Below are positions 23,191 through 33,786 of a stretch of DNA of 64,000 nt, piece by piece (the first letter of the stretch is position 1; every line of letters begins with the position of its first letter). Location of the stretch: NCBI RefSeq assembly GCF_020687245.1, contig NZ_JAJEQG010000001.1, positions 218,710 to 282,709 on the forward strand, given 5' to 3'. Below the pieces are notes generated by a model. It had not been told where the DNA came from, searched no databases, and worked only from the letters and a program-made list of their open reading frames with translations. This DNA is from Faecalibacterium longum CLA-AA-H243. Lineage in GTDB: Bacteria > Bacillota > Clostridia > Oscillospirales > Ruminococcaceae. The position numbers and the translations under genes were made by a program.

Positions 23191-25759
23191 AAACAGAACC
23201 ACCCCGGATACATGGAGATGGGGGATCTATCTGGTCATCGGCGTGCTTTTTATGGCCGTCGTCGTTTTTTTCTCAGGTTGGCGGGCGCTGCGCACAACGG
23301 AGGCTCGTTTCTGTCAGATTCTTGATTTTGTCAAATCGCAGTCCACCAGCTTTGAAAAGTACAACGATACGGTTGTGGCCAAAACGCTCCGCCGCACGGC
23401 GGTATCGGTGCATCAGCTGGCACAGGACCCTGCGCTCGACCTTTCCGACCCGCAGTGCCTGAACAGGCAGGCAGAGCTGCTCTGGCTCACAGGTATTTCA
23501 GTTCTGTCTCCGGACGGTACGCTCCTGTGCGAATCCACAACGAACGGCATCGGCTATGCCCGGTTTGGAGAGCAGATCAAGAATGATACGGTTCTGGACG
23601 TTTTCTCTTACCCGCAAAAGACCTACCTGAAGCGTGTCCTGCTGGAGGATGGGTCTGCCGTGGATGTTGCGGCACACCGGGCAGAAAGCAAAGAGGCTAT
23701 CCTGCTTGCCTACCGCTATACCCCGGCAGAATTTATAGAGGGAACGGCCTTGTCCATCCAGAGCGTACTGGACGGCTACTCGGTTGAGACCAGCGGCACA
23801 TTGTTCATCGTGCAGAACAATCAGGTCATCGCCTCTAACCGCCCGGAGCTCATCGGGCAGGATGCTGCGGACAGTCCGCTGGTGCGGGAGATCCGCAAAG
23901 CCGGGGCTGCCAAAACGCTGACCCATACCCACGATTGGAACGGCTCCGGCTGCTATTTTGGAATGTACTGCCACGGAAGGTCTTTCGATCTCTACGCGTA
24001 TACGGATGAAAAATCCGTCTTCCGTGAATCGTTTCCGCTGATTTTGATGGCGCTGGCCGGTTACATCCTGCTTGTAATGGTCCTTTGGGTGCTGCGCAGA
24101 CGCTCCGTGCAGGAGATGGAGCAGCAGAAGAAAGAGCAGGAGAAGAAGTATCAGGCTCAGCTGGAGGAACAGAACCGCAAACTGGAGATCGCACTCCAGC
24201 ACGAGGGTGCGGCAAACCGTGCCAAGCGGGAGTTCCTGTTCAATATGAGCCACGATATTCGCACCCCCATGAACGCCATCATCGGCTTCACCTCGCTGGC
24301 TGCGACCCATATTGATAATAAGGAACAGGTGCTGGACTACCTGAAAAAGATCTCTACCTCCAGCCAGCATCTGCTTTCCCTCATCAATGATGTGCTGGAT
24401 ATGAGCCGCATCGAGAGCGGAAAAGTAAAAATTGAAGAAAAAGCGGTGCATCTGCCGGACCTCGTCCACGATGTGCGCTCCATCATCCAACCCGATGTTT
24501 CGGCAAAGCGGCTGTCGCTTTTCATCGATACCATGGACGTGGAGAACGAGGACATCATCACCGACCCGATGCGGCTGAACCAGATCTTGCTGAACATTTT
24601 GTCCAACGCCATCAAGTTCACTCCCACAGGCGGTACGATCAGCATCCGCATTGCCCAGAAGAACGGTGCGCCCAAGGGCCGTGGCTGCTATGAGTTCCGC
24701 ATCAAGGACAATGGCATTGGTATGAGCGAAGAGTTCCAGAAGCACATCTTTGAGGCGTTCAGCCGGGAGGAAAGCTCCACCGTCAGCGGCATTCAGGGTA
24801 CCGGCCTGGGCATGTCCATCACCAAGAACATTGTGGATATGATGGGCGGCACCATTGCGATTGAAAGTGAACCGGGCAAGGGCAGCGAATTCATCGTAGA
24901 TCTCTGCTTCGCACTCAGCGGACAAAGGGTGGAGCCCAAGCAGCTCCCGCAGTTGGAAGGGCTGCGCGCATTGGTAGCAGACGACGATACCGACACCTGC
25001 CTGAGCGTCAGCACCATGCTGTCCAAGATCGGGATGCGGCCGGAGTGGACGATCTCCGGCCGGGAAGCGGTGATCCGCACCCGATACGCCATGGAGCAGG
25101 GCGACGAATTCAGCGTCTACATCATCGACTGGCTCATCCCCGATATGAACGGCATCGAGGTCGTGCGGCAGATCCGCAAGGTGATCGGGAAAAGCTGCCC
25201 TATCATCATTCTGACGGCCTACGATTGGACGGATATTGAAGAGGAAGCCCGCGCTGCCGGAGTGACCGCCTTCTGCGAAAAGCCGCTGTTCCTTTCCGAA
25301 CTGCGCAGAGTGCTGGCGGAACCGTACGGTGCAGAGCCTGCCTGTAAGCCAGCGCAGCCAGCTGCCGCCGAGCTCAGGGGAAAGAATCTTTTGCTGGTGG
25401 AGGACAATGCCTTGAACCGCGAGCTCGCACTGGAGATCCTGAAGGAAGCGGGCTTTGCGGTAGACACTGCTGAGGATGGCGAGATCGCTGTCCAGAAGAT
25501 GAAGCAGGCGGCCCCCGGGCAGTACGATTTGATCTTAATGGACATCCAGATGCCCAAGATGGACGGTTACGAGGCAACGCGGCAGATCCGTGCCCTGCCG
25601 GATGCTGCAAAGGCAGACATTCCCATCTTTGCAATGACGGCAAATGCCTTTGAAGAAGACCGTCAGAATGCATTGAAGGCCGGTATGGACGGCCACATTG
25701 CAAAGCCGCTGGATATTCCGCATCTGCTGCAGGTCCTCGCAGATGTACTGAAATCATAA
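23180..25759 (+). CDS. Hybrid sensor histidine kinase with two receivers
   Basis: The start is TTG at 23180, with GGAGG 9 nt upstream inside the preceding gene; the product is about 859 residues. Helices at about 15-33 and 295-315 flank a roughly 260-residue extracytoplasmic domain. This is followed by a coiled linker, HisKA ([16 protein letters not shown]), HATPase_c ([26 protein letters not shown]), a first receiver with a modified acidic cluster (VADDDTDTC; Asp in IIDWLIPDMNG), and a second canonical receiver (LVEDNALNREL; MDIQMPKMDG; AKPLD). It is the last gene of the plus-strand set and ends at a very strong terminator. Confidence 0.92.
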   Translation: MARKNRTTPDTWRWGIYLVIGVLFMAVVVFFSGWRALRTTEARFCQILDFVKSQSTSFEKYNDTVVAKTLRRTAVSVHQLAQDPALDLSDPQCLNRQAELLWLTGISVLSPDGTLLCESTTNGIGYARFGEQIKNDTVLDVFSYPQKTYLKRVLLEDGSAVDVAAHRAESKEAILLAYRYTPAEFIEGTALSIQSVLDGYSVETSGTLFIVQNNQVIASNRPELIGQDAADSPLVREIRKAGAAKTLTHTHDWNGSGCYFGMYCHGRSFDLYAYTDEKSVFRESFPLILMALAGYILLVMVLWVLRRRSVQEMEQQKKEQEKKYQAQLEEQNRKLEIALQHEGAANRAKREFLFNMSHDIRTPMNAIIGFTSLAATHIDNKEQVLDYLKKISTSSQHLLSLINDVLDMSRIESGKVKIEEKAVHLPDLVHDVRSIIQPDVSAKRLSLFIDTMDVENEDIITDPMRLNQILLNILSNAIKFTPTGGTISIRIAQKNGAPKGRGCYEFRIKDNGIGMSEEFQKHIFEAFSREESSTVSGIQGTGLGMSITKNIVDMMGGTIAIESEPGKGSEFIVDLCFALSGQRVEPKQLPQLEGLRALVADDDTDTCLSVSTMLSKIGMRPEWTISGREAVIRTRYAMEQGDEFSVYIIDWLIPDMNGIEVVRQIRKVIGKSCPIIILTAYDWTDIEEEARAAGVTAFCEKPLFLSELRRVLAEPYGAEPACKPAQPAAAELRGKNLLLVEDNALNRELALEILKEAGFAVDTAEDGEIAVQKMKQAAPGQYDLILMDIQMPKMDGYEATRQIRALPDAAKADIPIFAMTANAFEEDRQNALKAGMDGHIAKPLDIPHLLQVLADVLKS

Positions 25760-25781
25760 CGGCTGCCAGCCGACAAAAGCA

Positions 25782-25857
25782 AAAGCACCCGCAGCAGGCT
25801 TCGCAGAGGCTCTTGACCTCTGGAAGCGAATGCTGCGGGTGCTTTATTTATTTTTTG
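25782..25857. terminator. Strong terminator at the convergence of the two sensory gene sets
   Basis: AAAGCACCCGCAGCA pairs perfectly over 15 bp with TGCTGCGGGTGCTTT, with an inner stem, and a T-rich tail follows. It lies between the convergent kinase genes ending at 25759 and 25875. Confidence 0.9.
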
Positions 25858-25874
25858 TCTGACAGGCGTTTGGC

Positions 25875-28811
25875 TTACAGGATCTTGCGCAGCTCCTGCA
25901 CAAGGTCACCGATCACGATGGGCTTGGACAAAAAGCCGTTCATGCCGCTTTCCAATGCGTTGCGGCGATCCTCGTCGAAGGCGTTGGCGGTCATGGCAAG
26001 GATTGGGAGCTTTGCCCGGGCAGGGTCATCCAGTGCGCGGATCTTCCGGGTGGCGGTGTAGCCATCCATCACCGGCATCTGCACATCCATCAGCACCAGA
26101 TCATAGCTGCCCGGCGCTGCGGTGCTCACCTTTTCCACCGCCACTTCACCGTTTTCCGCTGTATCGACCTGGAAGCCGTACTCGCGCAGGATCTCCTGCG
26201 CGATCTCGCGGTTCAGCTCGTTGTCCTCTACCAGCAGGATGTGTCTGTCCTTAAAGTCGGCGTTCTTTTCCGGCAAAAGCTCCTGCGACGCATCTGTCAG
26301 TTTCTGGCCGAGGGCGCTCATCAGAGTCTCGCGCAGGTCAGACAAGAACATGGGCTTGGAGCAGAAGGCGGTCACACCGGCGGCCTTTGCCTCTACCTCA
26401 ATGTCAGACCAGTCATAGGCCGTCAGGATGATGATGGGGGTATCGTCGTTCAGGCTGCGTATCTGGCGGGTGACCTCGATGCCGTTCATATCCGGCAGCC
26501 GCCAGTCGATGATATAGGCGTGGTAGACATCGCTCATCTCGATGGACTGCCGCGCGCGCAGCACCGCTTCCTTGCCGGAAAGGGTCCACTCCGCGCGCAT
26601 TCCCACCTTGACCAGCATCTTTGTCACGCTGTCGCAGGTGTTGAAATCGTCGTCCACCACCAGAGCCTTCAGGCCTTCCAGCTCGGTGATCTTTTCCACC
26701 GGGCGGTGCTCTGTCTGCACCCGCAGCGGCACACGAATGATAAACTCGCTGCCTTTGCCCTGCGCTGTCTGCACCTCGATGCTGCCGCCCATCATATCCA
26801 CGATGTTTTTGGTAATAGCCATGCCAAGGCCGGTGCCTTGGATACGGCTGACCGTGGAGGTGCGCTCCCGCTCAAACGGCTCAAAGATTTTTTTGGCAAA
26901 TTCCGGGCTCATGCCGATGCCGTTGTCCTTGATGCGGAACTCGTACTGCCCGCAGCCGCGCACCTGCCCGGCAAGCTGGCGCACCCGCACCGAGACCGTG
27001 CCGCCCGCCGGGGTAAACTTGATGGCGTTGGACAGCAGGTTCAGCAGGATCTGGTTCAGCCGGGTCTTATCGCAGTAGACATCCTCGTCGGTCACATCCA
27101 TCGCGTCCATATAAAGCTCCAGCTGTTTTGCGTAAATCTGCCCACTGACAATGGTTTTCAAATCGTGCAGCACATCCGAAAGGTTGACTTCCACCTCTTC
27201 CAGATGGATCTTTCCACTTTCGATGCGGCTCATATCCAGCACATCGTTGATGAGCGAGAGCAGATGGTTGCTGGAAGCAAGGGTCTTGGCCAGATAATCC
27301 TTCACCCGCTCCTTGTCGTCGATATTGCTGATCGCCAGTGTGGTAAAGCCGATGATGGCGTTCATGGGGGTGCGGATGTCGTGGGACATATTGGAAAGGA
27401 AAGTGCTCTTGGCGCGGTTGGCAGTCTCGGCGGCGGCAACGGCATCCGAAAGCGCCTGATTTACCTGTTTGTCGGCGGTGCGGTCGGACATGACAAGGAT
27501 GTATTTGGTCCTGCCCTCCACCTCGCTGCCTATGGCGATGTTATGGAACCAGCGGCGCTCTTTGGTTTCCAGATGCTCAAACTCGAAATCCCATTCCCGC
27601 TGCTGTCCGCTGAGAAGCCCATCCAGAAAGTTTTTGCCCTGCTCCGGGGCGCCCAGCTTGTCCAGAGCAAAGGCATTTTGCCGGACTTCTTTCCACGGGA
27701 TGCCCAGCAGACGCTCAATGTTCGGGCTGACATAATCCACCTTGGAGGTCTCTGCGTCCAACATCAGGAAAACGTCGTCCACGTTCAGCGAGAGCTTCTG
27801 GAACAATTCATCCCGGTACAGGAGCTTGGTGTTCTTCTGGCGCAGTGCAGTATGGCCTCTGCGCACAACGAGCAGAATGGCCAGCGCGGCAAAGCCAAGG
27901 ACAATGCCCGCCACGATCTGCACCGTATGGAACCACAGCTTATCCAGATTGGCATTGACGATGCTGACCGGGACAAGTCCCAGCATCGTCCAGCTCTGGA
28001 CCGCCGTGCCCTCGTAGACCAGATAATAACTGGTATCGCCCAGCTTTAACTTCATGTTTCCGCTGTCGCCCTGTGCAAAGGCATTGGACAGATCAAGGAT
28101 CTGCGCCTCGGAAAGGTCGGAATGGTCGCGCAGCATCGCAACGAAGTTGTAGATCGTTTCCGTGCGGTTTACGGAATTGTCGATGACCACCCGCCCATCC
28201 GGGTAGATGACATAGTTGCTGGCATTGCCCTGAAAGGCAGAGTTGTCCAGTAATCTCAGCACCTCATCATTGTAATAGGTGATGGCAACGGCATCGTAGG
28301 CAAAGCCCCGGTAGCTGCCCTGCGTTTCGGGACAGATGAACGCCAGCATCTGGGGCTTGCCGGGCAGAGCCGTATTCATCACAATATCGTTACCGTCGGC
28401 AAGCTCTTCGTCCAGATTTGTCTGCAGGCCAAGGTAGCCCGTTTTCCCGGTCACGGTCATGTAGTTGCCGTCATAGGTAAGAAAGTAGAATTCGGCAAAC
28501 CCAGCCTCCTGCTGTGCCGCCCTGATATACGCCTGTATTTCGGCCTCATCCGAGGTACTTTCCAGAAAGCCGTTGTACAGATGCAGATAGGTCAGGTTCT
28601 TGCGTACCATCTCTTTCAGCATATTATTGGATTTATGCAGCACCTCTTCCAGATGCGAGGTGCTTTCCTGATAGATGGTCTGGGACACAAACGAGATGTA
28701 CTGGACACTGAAACCGACTGCCAGAAAGATCAGAAGAAGGATGGCAGCAACAGGGAGCCATTTTTGCCGGGGATGGCAGTTTCGTTTGGATTCGTGCTTT
28801 TCGTCTACCAT
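25875..28811 (-). CDS. Hybrid sensor histidine kinase: Cache-like sensor, PAS, two receivers
   Basis: This 978-residue kinase has helices at about 20-42 and 300-320 around a Cache-like extracytoplasmic domain. A PAS domain follows ([33 protein letters not shown]; about 345-465), then HisKA ([17 protein letters not shown]), HATPase_c ([19 protein letters not shown]), receiver 1 ([12 protein letters not shown], Asp in [11 protein letters not shown]) and receiver 2 ([21 protein letters not shown]). Its kinase-receiver half is a close relative of the kinase at 23180, so duplication is likely. ATG 28811 with GAGGTG 6 nt upstream is preferred over GTG 28820. The gene overlaps the end of the upstream binding-protein gene region closely (5 nt gap). 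Confidence 0.92.
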   Translation of the reverse strand: MVDEKHESKRNCHPRQKWLPVAAILLLIFLAVGFSVQYISFVSQTIYQESTSHLEEVLHKSNNMLKEMVRKNLTYLHLYNGFLESTSDEAEIQAYIRAAQQEAGFAEFYFLTYDGNYMTVTGKTGYLGLQTNLDEELADGNDIVMNTALPGKPQMLAFICPETQGSYRGFAYDAVAITYYNDEVLRLLDNSAFQGNASNYVIYPDGRVVIDNSVNRTETIYNFVAMLRDHSDLSEAQILDLSNAFAQGDSGNMKLKLGDTSYYLVYEGTAVQSWTMLGLVPVSIVNANLDKLWFHTVQIVAGIVLGFAALAILLVVRRGHTALRQKNTKLLYRDELFQKLSLNVDDVFLMLDAETSKVDYVSPNIERLLGIPWKEVRQNAFALDKLGAPEQGKNFLDGLLSGQQREWDFEFEHLETKERRWFHNIAIGSEVEGRTKYILVMSDRTADKQVNQALSDAVAAAETANRAKSTFLSNMSHDIRTPMNAIIGFTTLAISNIDDKERVKDYLAKTLASSNHLLSLINDVLDMSRIESGKIHLEEVEVNLSDVLHDLKTIVSGQIYAKQLELYMDAMDVTDEDVYCDKTRLNQILLNLLSNAIKFTPAGGTVSVRVRQLAGQVRGCGQYEFRIKDNGIGMSPEFAKKIFEPFERERTSTVSRIQGTGLGMAITKNIVDMMGGSIEVQTAQGKGSEFIIRVPLRVQTEHRPVEKITELEGLKALVVDDDFNTCDSVTKMLVKVGMRAEWTLSGKEAVLRARQSIEMSDVYHAYIIDWRLPDMNGIEVTRQIRSLNDDTPIIILTAYDWSDIEVEAKAAGVTAFCSKPMFLSDLRETLMSALGQKLTDASQELLPEKNADFKDRHILLVEDNELNREIAQEILREYGFQVDTAENGEVAVEKVSTAAPGSYDLVLMDVQMPVMDGYTATRKIRALDDPARAKLPILAMTANAFDEDRRNALESGMNGFLSKPIVIGDLVQELRKIL

Positions 28812-28816
28812 CCCGC

Positions 28817-30683
28817 TCACCTCAACGTAATGTAGTTTTCAGGCTCTGCAAGCGCTGCGCCGCCGCCGGAGACATAATCGCGCCATCTGTTTTTTACCCA
28901 TGTATCTCCGTCCAAAGACGTGCCGCTCTCGCTCGCAAGCAGCGCTTCCATCTGTTTTTCCGCTGCCAGACAGGTCACGGTAACGGTGTCGTCGTCCTTC
29001 AGCGGCTGTCCATTCCGGGTGATGCCGGTCAGGGTATAGCTGCCGCTTGCCTCTTTGACCTCCACGGCAATGCCGCTGACCACCGGCAGAGAGCCGCGGT
29101 TGAAGGGTACAAACCCACCCTTGCAGCCCTCCACAAAGGCGCGGACGGTCTCCTTCAGCTCTGCGCCGGTCATGGTGCGCTGGCGGGACATCAGACCGTT
29201 GGGCATGATCATGGAAGCGGCCATTTTCTTGTTATAATCTGCCTGCAGCACACTGCCGGTAAAGCTGTTTGCGGTGGCAAGCAGCACATCGGTGCCATAA
29301 ACGCCCCGCAGCGTGTTCGCCATAACGGAGAAGGAGGCGCTGCCGCCGTTTGCGTGGAAGACATTGGAATAGCTCTTCCCGGAGGTCAGCACGATCTCGT
29401 CATCGTCAGGCGTTTCTTCGGCAAGAAGCCTGGCATTGAACGCACGATAAGCCTGCCGTGCCGTGTACTCGCCCGCGATCATTTTGGAGACAACGTCCTT
29501 GGAGACGGCAAAGAAATCGTTGGAGGCGATGCGGATATACATGTGGTTTTCTTCCACCACATCGCGCACGTCCTTCATGTACTCGGTCAGGCGCAGAGGG
29601 ACATTCTGGCTGTAGCTCAGCACATCCTGCCCGTCGGCAACGATGCGGCTCTGCGCCTCCTCGGAGAGCATGACGTTCAGCACCTTTATGGCTTTTTCGC
29701 GGCGCGCGGTGTCCTGCTCGAGGTCACGGTTCAGAGCGATCTGGAAATACGGGGTGGTCATGATCCACTTTTCGCCGTTCTGGCTGAAGAAGGGCAGGAA
29801 GATCGTGTCGATGCCCTCATCCTGAAACATCTTGACACCGGCAGAGCTGCCAAAGTACATGGCAACTTCTCCGTTCCGGAACATCCCGGTCACATCGTCG
29901 TAATTCAACGCAAGATCGTCTGCCGTGAGGTGGGTATCCTGAATGAACTGCGCCATCCGCTCAAACGCCCCCGGCCACACGGTGTCGTCCAGACCCACCC
30001 GTGCGGTGCTGGCAGGGTCGCTGTAAGCAGTGCGCCACTTGCGCCCATCAGTCGTGGTAAGCTCGGCAGCGGAAAGCCCCTGCAGCGTTTCCATGCAGGT
30101 ATAGTCGTAGGTATAATCGGCGGTAAAGCCGCGGATGCCCACTTTTTCAAACGCCTGACAGGCCGAAACGAAGCTCTCGTAATCGGGTGGGCAGAGGAAT
30201 ATCGTACTGCTCAAAAAGGCTGCGGTTGACCACAAAGCCGTGGGCATCGGCGCAGACCGGCAGCCAGTTCACGCTGCCGTCCTCGTTTTTGAAGCTGTTG
30301 AGGTAGGTGTTGTACACAGCGCCCGCCTCGTTGGTCAAGGCAAGGTTCATCAGGCTGTCCTTCAAGGGGGCCGCATCGTGCAGCGAGAAGCGGCAGCTGG
30401 TGATGATATCCGGCAGACCGCCGTTCTCCTGCAAAAACTTGTAAAAATCCAAATCGTTGTTGCCCACGATGAATTCAATATTTACATCCGGCAGCTGGGA
30501 CTGGATATAGGGCGCATAGGTTTCGTACAGGCTGGTACTCCACAGATACACCTGAATGGTCTGGGCATCCTCCTGCTTTTCCACATTTTCGGCGGTTTTT
30601 GTTCCGCAGCCGGTCAGCAGGGAGACCGCCATCACCAGTGCCACAAGCACGGAAAACAGGCGGTGCAATGTTCTTTTGTTCAT
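28817..30683 (-). pseudogene. Frameshifted lipoprotein: family 1 solute-binding domain plus 5'-nucleotidase C-terminal-like domain
   Basis: The first frame runs from ATG 30683 (GAGGAGAAC upstream; lipobox LTGC; QTIQVYLWSTSLYETYAPYI) to FEQYDIPLP. The second frame continues at DYESFVSACQAFEKVG and runs to 28817. Near 30193 the sequence reads CCCACCCGATTAC; one C fewer would join the frames as PLPTDYESF. The restored protein (~620 residues) would have a family 1 binding domain and a 5'-nucleotidase C-terminal-like end (YGTDVLLATANSFTG, MTGAELKETVRAFVEG), like the product at 16430. A genuine inactivating insertion and a sequencing error are both possible. The signal peptide is Sec-like, not Tat-like. 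Confidence 0.8.
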
Positions 30684-30778
30684 TAAATTGTTCTCCTCAC
30701 AACTCTTGGGCAGCTGCCGTTCTGCACTCCCGAATACCACAAAAGGGCATCGATACAGCATGACAGAACTATAGGATT

Positions 30779-30807
30779 ATTTTACCACCGCCATGATGGA
30801 TTTTCAA
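30779..30807 (-). promoter_or_regulatory. Sigma-A promoter of the frameshifted binding protein/kinase pair
   Basis: TTGAAA, a 17-nt spacer and TAAAAT on the minus strand lie about 95 bp before ATG 30683. The rest of the 256-bp gap to the next gene shows nothing else clear. Confidence 0.6.
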
Positions 30808-30939
30808 TAAAATTTCATATATTGATTCATAAAAGCAGCGCGTCCGATTTCTTTGCGCCAGTCGATGCAGCTTTTTGTATCAACGCACAGGGTGAGGCGG
30901 TCTGCCAGTATTCTTATGTGCTGCAGCCTTCTGTCCGCA

Positions 30940-33786
30940 TCAGAGATATTTCTGGATGGTCGGCACAAGGACATTCATATTGATCGGTTTTGCAACATGG
31001 TCGTTCATCCCGGCATCCAATGCCGCCTGCTTATCTTCGGAGAAGGCATTTGCAGTCATAGCGATGATGGGGATGCCTGCCTTTTGGGGGTCATCCATCC
31101 TCCGTATCTTTTTTGCCGCATCGTAGCCGTTCATCACCGGCATCTGGATGTCCATAAGGATCAGCCGGTACGTTCCGTTCGCAGCTTTTTCCAGCATATC
31201 CACACATTCCACGCCGTCTTTCGCGCGGTCTACCGTGCAGCCCTCTTCCTGCAACAGCTCGGTGGCGATCTCCGCATTCAGGTCGTTGTCCTCGGCCAGC
31301 AGGATCTTTATACCGCACAAGCTCTTTTGGTCCGAAGGGCCAGTCTCCCGTTTCGCCTGTGTCTCCTCCTCCGATGCAATGCGGCAGGGAATGGTGACAG
31401 TAAACGTGGAGCCAACACCGATCCTGCTCTCCACTTCCACGGTGCCGCCCATCAGCCCGACCAGCTTTTTCACGATGCCCATTCCGATGCCGCTGCCCTC
31501 CACCTTGCTGACGGTGGAAGTGCGTTCCCGCTCAAAGGGTTCAAAAATGTGCTTCTGGAACTCCTGCGACATCCCGATGCCGTTATCGTCAACCGTGATC
31601 ACCGTATCGCACCAGCCCTCTTTTTTGCCGGGCTTCTGCGTGACATCGCAGTGGATCATGCCGCAGGCACCGGTGTATTTGACCGCATTGCTGACGAGGT
31701 TCGTGCAGACCTCGGTCAGGTGCGGAATATCCGCATAGACATACGGATACAGCAGATGTGTTGTCACCGTAAGCGTCTGTCCCTTACTGTCTGCCTGATT
31801 CTGGAACATCGCAATGCAGTTACGGAAATCTTTTTCGACATCCGAAACAGAATATTCGATCTCCGTCCTGTCGTTCTCAATTCGGGCAAGGTTCAGCACA
31901 TTGCTCAGCAGCACCAGCAGGTTCTGTCCGCATATCTGAATGTTCTCCATGTATTTTTCCAGCTTTTCAGGGGCGTCCAGATGCCGGGAGGCAAGGTCTG
32001 CGTAACCGATAATGGCGTTCATGGGAGTGCGAATATCATGGGACATATTGAACAGGAAGGTGGACTTGGCGCGGTTCGCACTCTCTGCTTTTTCCACGGC
32101 GACCTGCAATTTTGCATTCAATTCCTGCGTATCGTCTGCGGCTTTCCTTGCAGCAGCTTCGGCTTTACGCGCCTTCTGGAGCAGTATCAAAATCGTGAGC
32201 AGAACAACTGCAACAGCAATGCTGCTGATCAACAGAACCTTAAAGAAGTTATCCTTTATAAAATCGCTCAGGGTAACCTTCCGCGCGGAGCTCTTATACA
32301 TCGCAAGCGCGCCGGCAAGCATATTAACAGGCATTGCCTTGATCGTTTTGTTCAGGATGGACAACAGGCTGCGGTTTCCGCTATTGACCGCAAAGCAGGA
32401 TCTTACAGGGTTTACCAGCGGAACGCTGTAAAACCCGTATTTCTTGCTGTAATTTTTCTCACTGCTGATCCAGGTAACAAAGCAATCCGCCTGTCCGTCT
32501 TTGACCAGCTTTGCGGCATCCTCCTGTGTATCGCAGTCCACGATCTCCCACTGCGGATAATAAAACGCAAGGTACTTTTTCAGGGAGAGTTTGTTTTGGG
32601 GAACGGCAATGCGGTTTACATTGTTTTCGTTAAAGTGCTGTTTGTTCGTGACCGCCATCAGGTTGGAGGTCCACGTTGTGTTGGTACAGGCAAAGTGATA
32701 CTCTTCCGCCAGATTGGGGCTCTGGTCGAAATGGAAGATCATGTCGATCTCGCCCGATTTCAGCGCATCCAGTTCTGCTTCCTTGCTGTCATAGCCGACC
32801 AGCTGGAATTCCAGTTCCTGATTGCCCAGACAATCTGCTGCAAACTGAATATAGTCCGTGATTACCCCGGTAAACTCCCCGGTGGCAGGGTCAAAGGTGC
32901 TGACGCCGCTGTCACTCGTCAGAAAGCCCATCTTGATGGCGCCGTGCTCTTTGAGCCACGCCTTTTCCTCCCCTGTAAGGATGGGCGTATAATCCATTGA
33001 GAAATACCGTTTATACAGATCCGCCGTATAAAAAGGCGCAGCTTCGTCCAATGCGCGCATTGCATCGTCAAGTTCTTCCTTGATATCAGGCCGGTCTTTG
33101 TTGATCGCATAGTAGATGCCGGATTCTCCCACACGGGCTATGGTCGAGATGCCACGCTCTGCCCAGAAGGATTCTTCCAGCGAAACAAAGCAGTCGATCT
33201 CGTGGTTTGCCAGCTTTTGCTTCACATCCTCGTTGTTGGAGATGTTGACGTGTTCCGTTTCCAGGCCGTATTTTTCTTCCCACTCGGTCAGCATCACTTC
33301 CGGCTCCGTTCCCATCAGGACACCGATCTTTTTGCCGTTCAGCGTCTTGAAGTCGGAGGCGGAGATGTCTGCGCGCGAGAGATCGGCGCAGAGGTAATAT
33401 TTTTCCACTCCCATCGGCTCGTCTGAAAACAGCATCTCCTCGGTGCGGTCCTCCGTATAGGAAATACCGCCCATAATGTCGATCTCGCCGTTTTTGAGTT
33501 TTTCGAAGCAGTTTGACCAGTCGCAGGTCACATACTCGAACTGCCAGCCTGTGTAGCCGGACAAGGTCTCCAGCAATTCGTAGCCGTAGCCCTTTCTTGC
33601 ACCCTTCTCGTTGACATAGTTGAAGGTGTCCTCAAACGAGCCGACACGAACAACCTTTGCAGGGGCGGTCTCTGCGGCAGCTTTTACAGGGAGCATGGCT
33701 GACAGCAGCAGCAACAGGCTCAGCATCACACAGGCGCTTTTCCGCGTCAAGGTCTGCATGGTTTCGCTCATTCCAGAGTTTTTCAT
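30940..33786 (-). CDS. BvgS-like hybrid histidine kinase with two periplasmic-binding domains
   Basis: This protein of about 948 residues has a Sec signal peptide (MLSLLLLLSAMLPVKAAAE) and two tandem family 3 solute-binding-type domains (about 45-270 and 285-505). One membrane helix follows (FKVLLISSIAVAVVLLTILILL, near 525), then a coiled linker, HisKA ([16 protein letters not shown]), HATPase_c (NLVSNAVKYTG, DNGIGMS, GSGIGMGI) and one receiver (LLAEDNDLNAEI, MDIQMPVMNG, AKPIN). This order is that of BvgS-type Venus-flytrap kinases, so ligand sensing is built in. ATG 33786 is reported; TTG 33795 has better GGAG spacing. It is the first gene read leftward in the right half of the island. Confidence 0.92.
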   Translation of the reverse strand: MKNSGMSETMQTLTRKSACVMLSLLLLLSAMLPVKAAAETAPAKVVRVGSFEDTFNYVNEKGARKGYGYELLETLSGYTGWQFEYVTCDWSNCFEKLKNGEIDIMGGISYTEDRTEEMLFSDEPMGVEKYYLCADLSRADISASDFKTLNGKKIGVLMGTEPEVMLTEWEEKYGLETEHVNISNNEDVKQKLANHEIDCFVSLEESFWAERGISTIARVGESGIYYAINKDRPDIKEELDDAMRALDEAAPFYTADLYKRYFSMDYTPILTGEEKAWLKEHGAIKMGFLTSDSGVSTFDPATGEFTGVITDYIQFAADCLGNQELEFQLVGYDSKEAELDALKSGEIDMIFHFDQSPNLAEEYHFACTNTTWTSNLMAVTNKQHFNENNVNRIAVPQNKLSLKKYLAFYYPQWEIVDCDTQEDAAKLVKDGQADCFVTWISSEKNYSKKYGFYSVPLVNPVRSCFAVNSGNRSLLSILNKTIKAMPVNMLAGALAMYKSSARKVTLSDFIKDNFFKVLLISSIAVAVVLLTILILLQKARKAEAAARKAADDTQELNAKLQVAVEKAESANRAKSTFLFNMSHDIRTPMNAIIGYADLASRHLDAPEKLEKYMENIQICGQNLLVLLSNVLNLARIENDRTEIEYSVSDVEKDFRNCIAMFQNQADSKGQTLTVTTHLLYPYVYADIPHLTEVCTNLVSNAVKYTGACGMIHCDVTQKPGKKEGWCDTVITVDDNGIGMSQEFQKHIFEPFERERTSTVSKVEGSGIGMGIVKKLVGLMGGTVEVESRIGVGSTFTVTIPCRIASEEETQAKRETGPSDQKSLCGIKILLAEDNDLNAEIATELLQEEGCTVDRAKDGVECVDMLEKAANGTYRLILMDIQMPVMNGYDAAKKIRRMDDPQKAGIPIIAMTANAFSEDKQAALDAGMNDHVAKPINMNVLVPTIQKYL

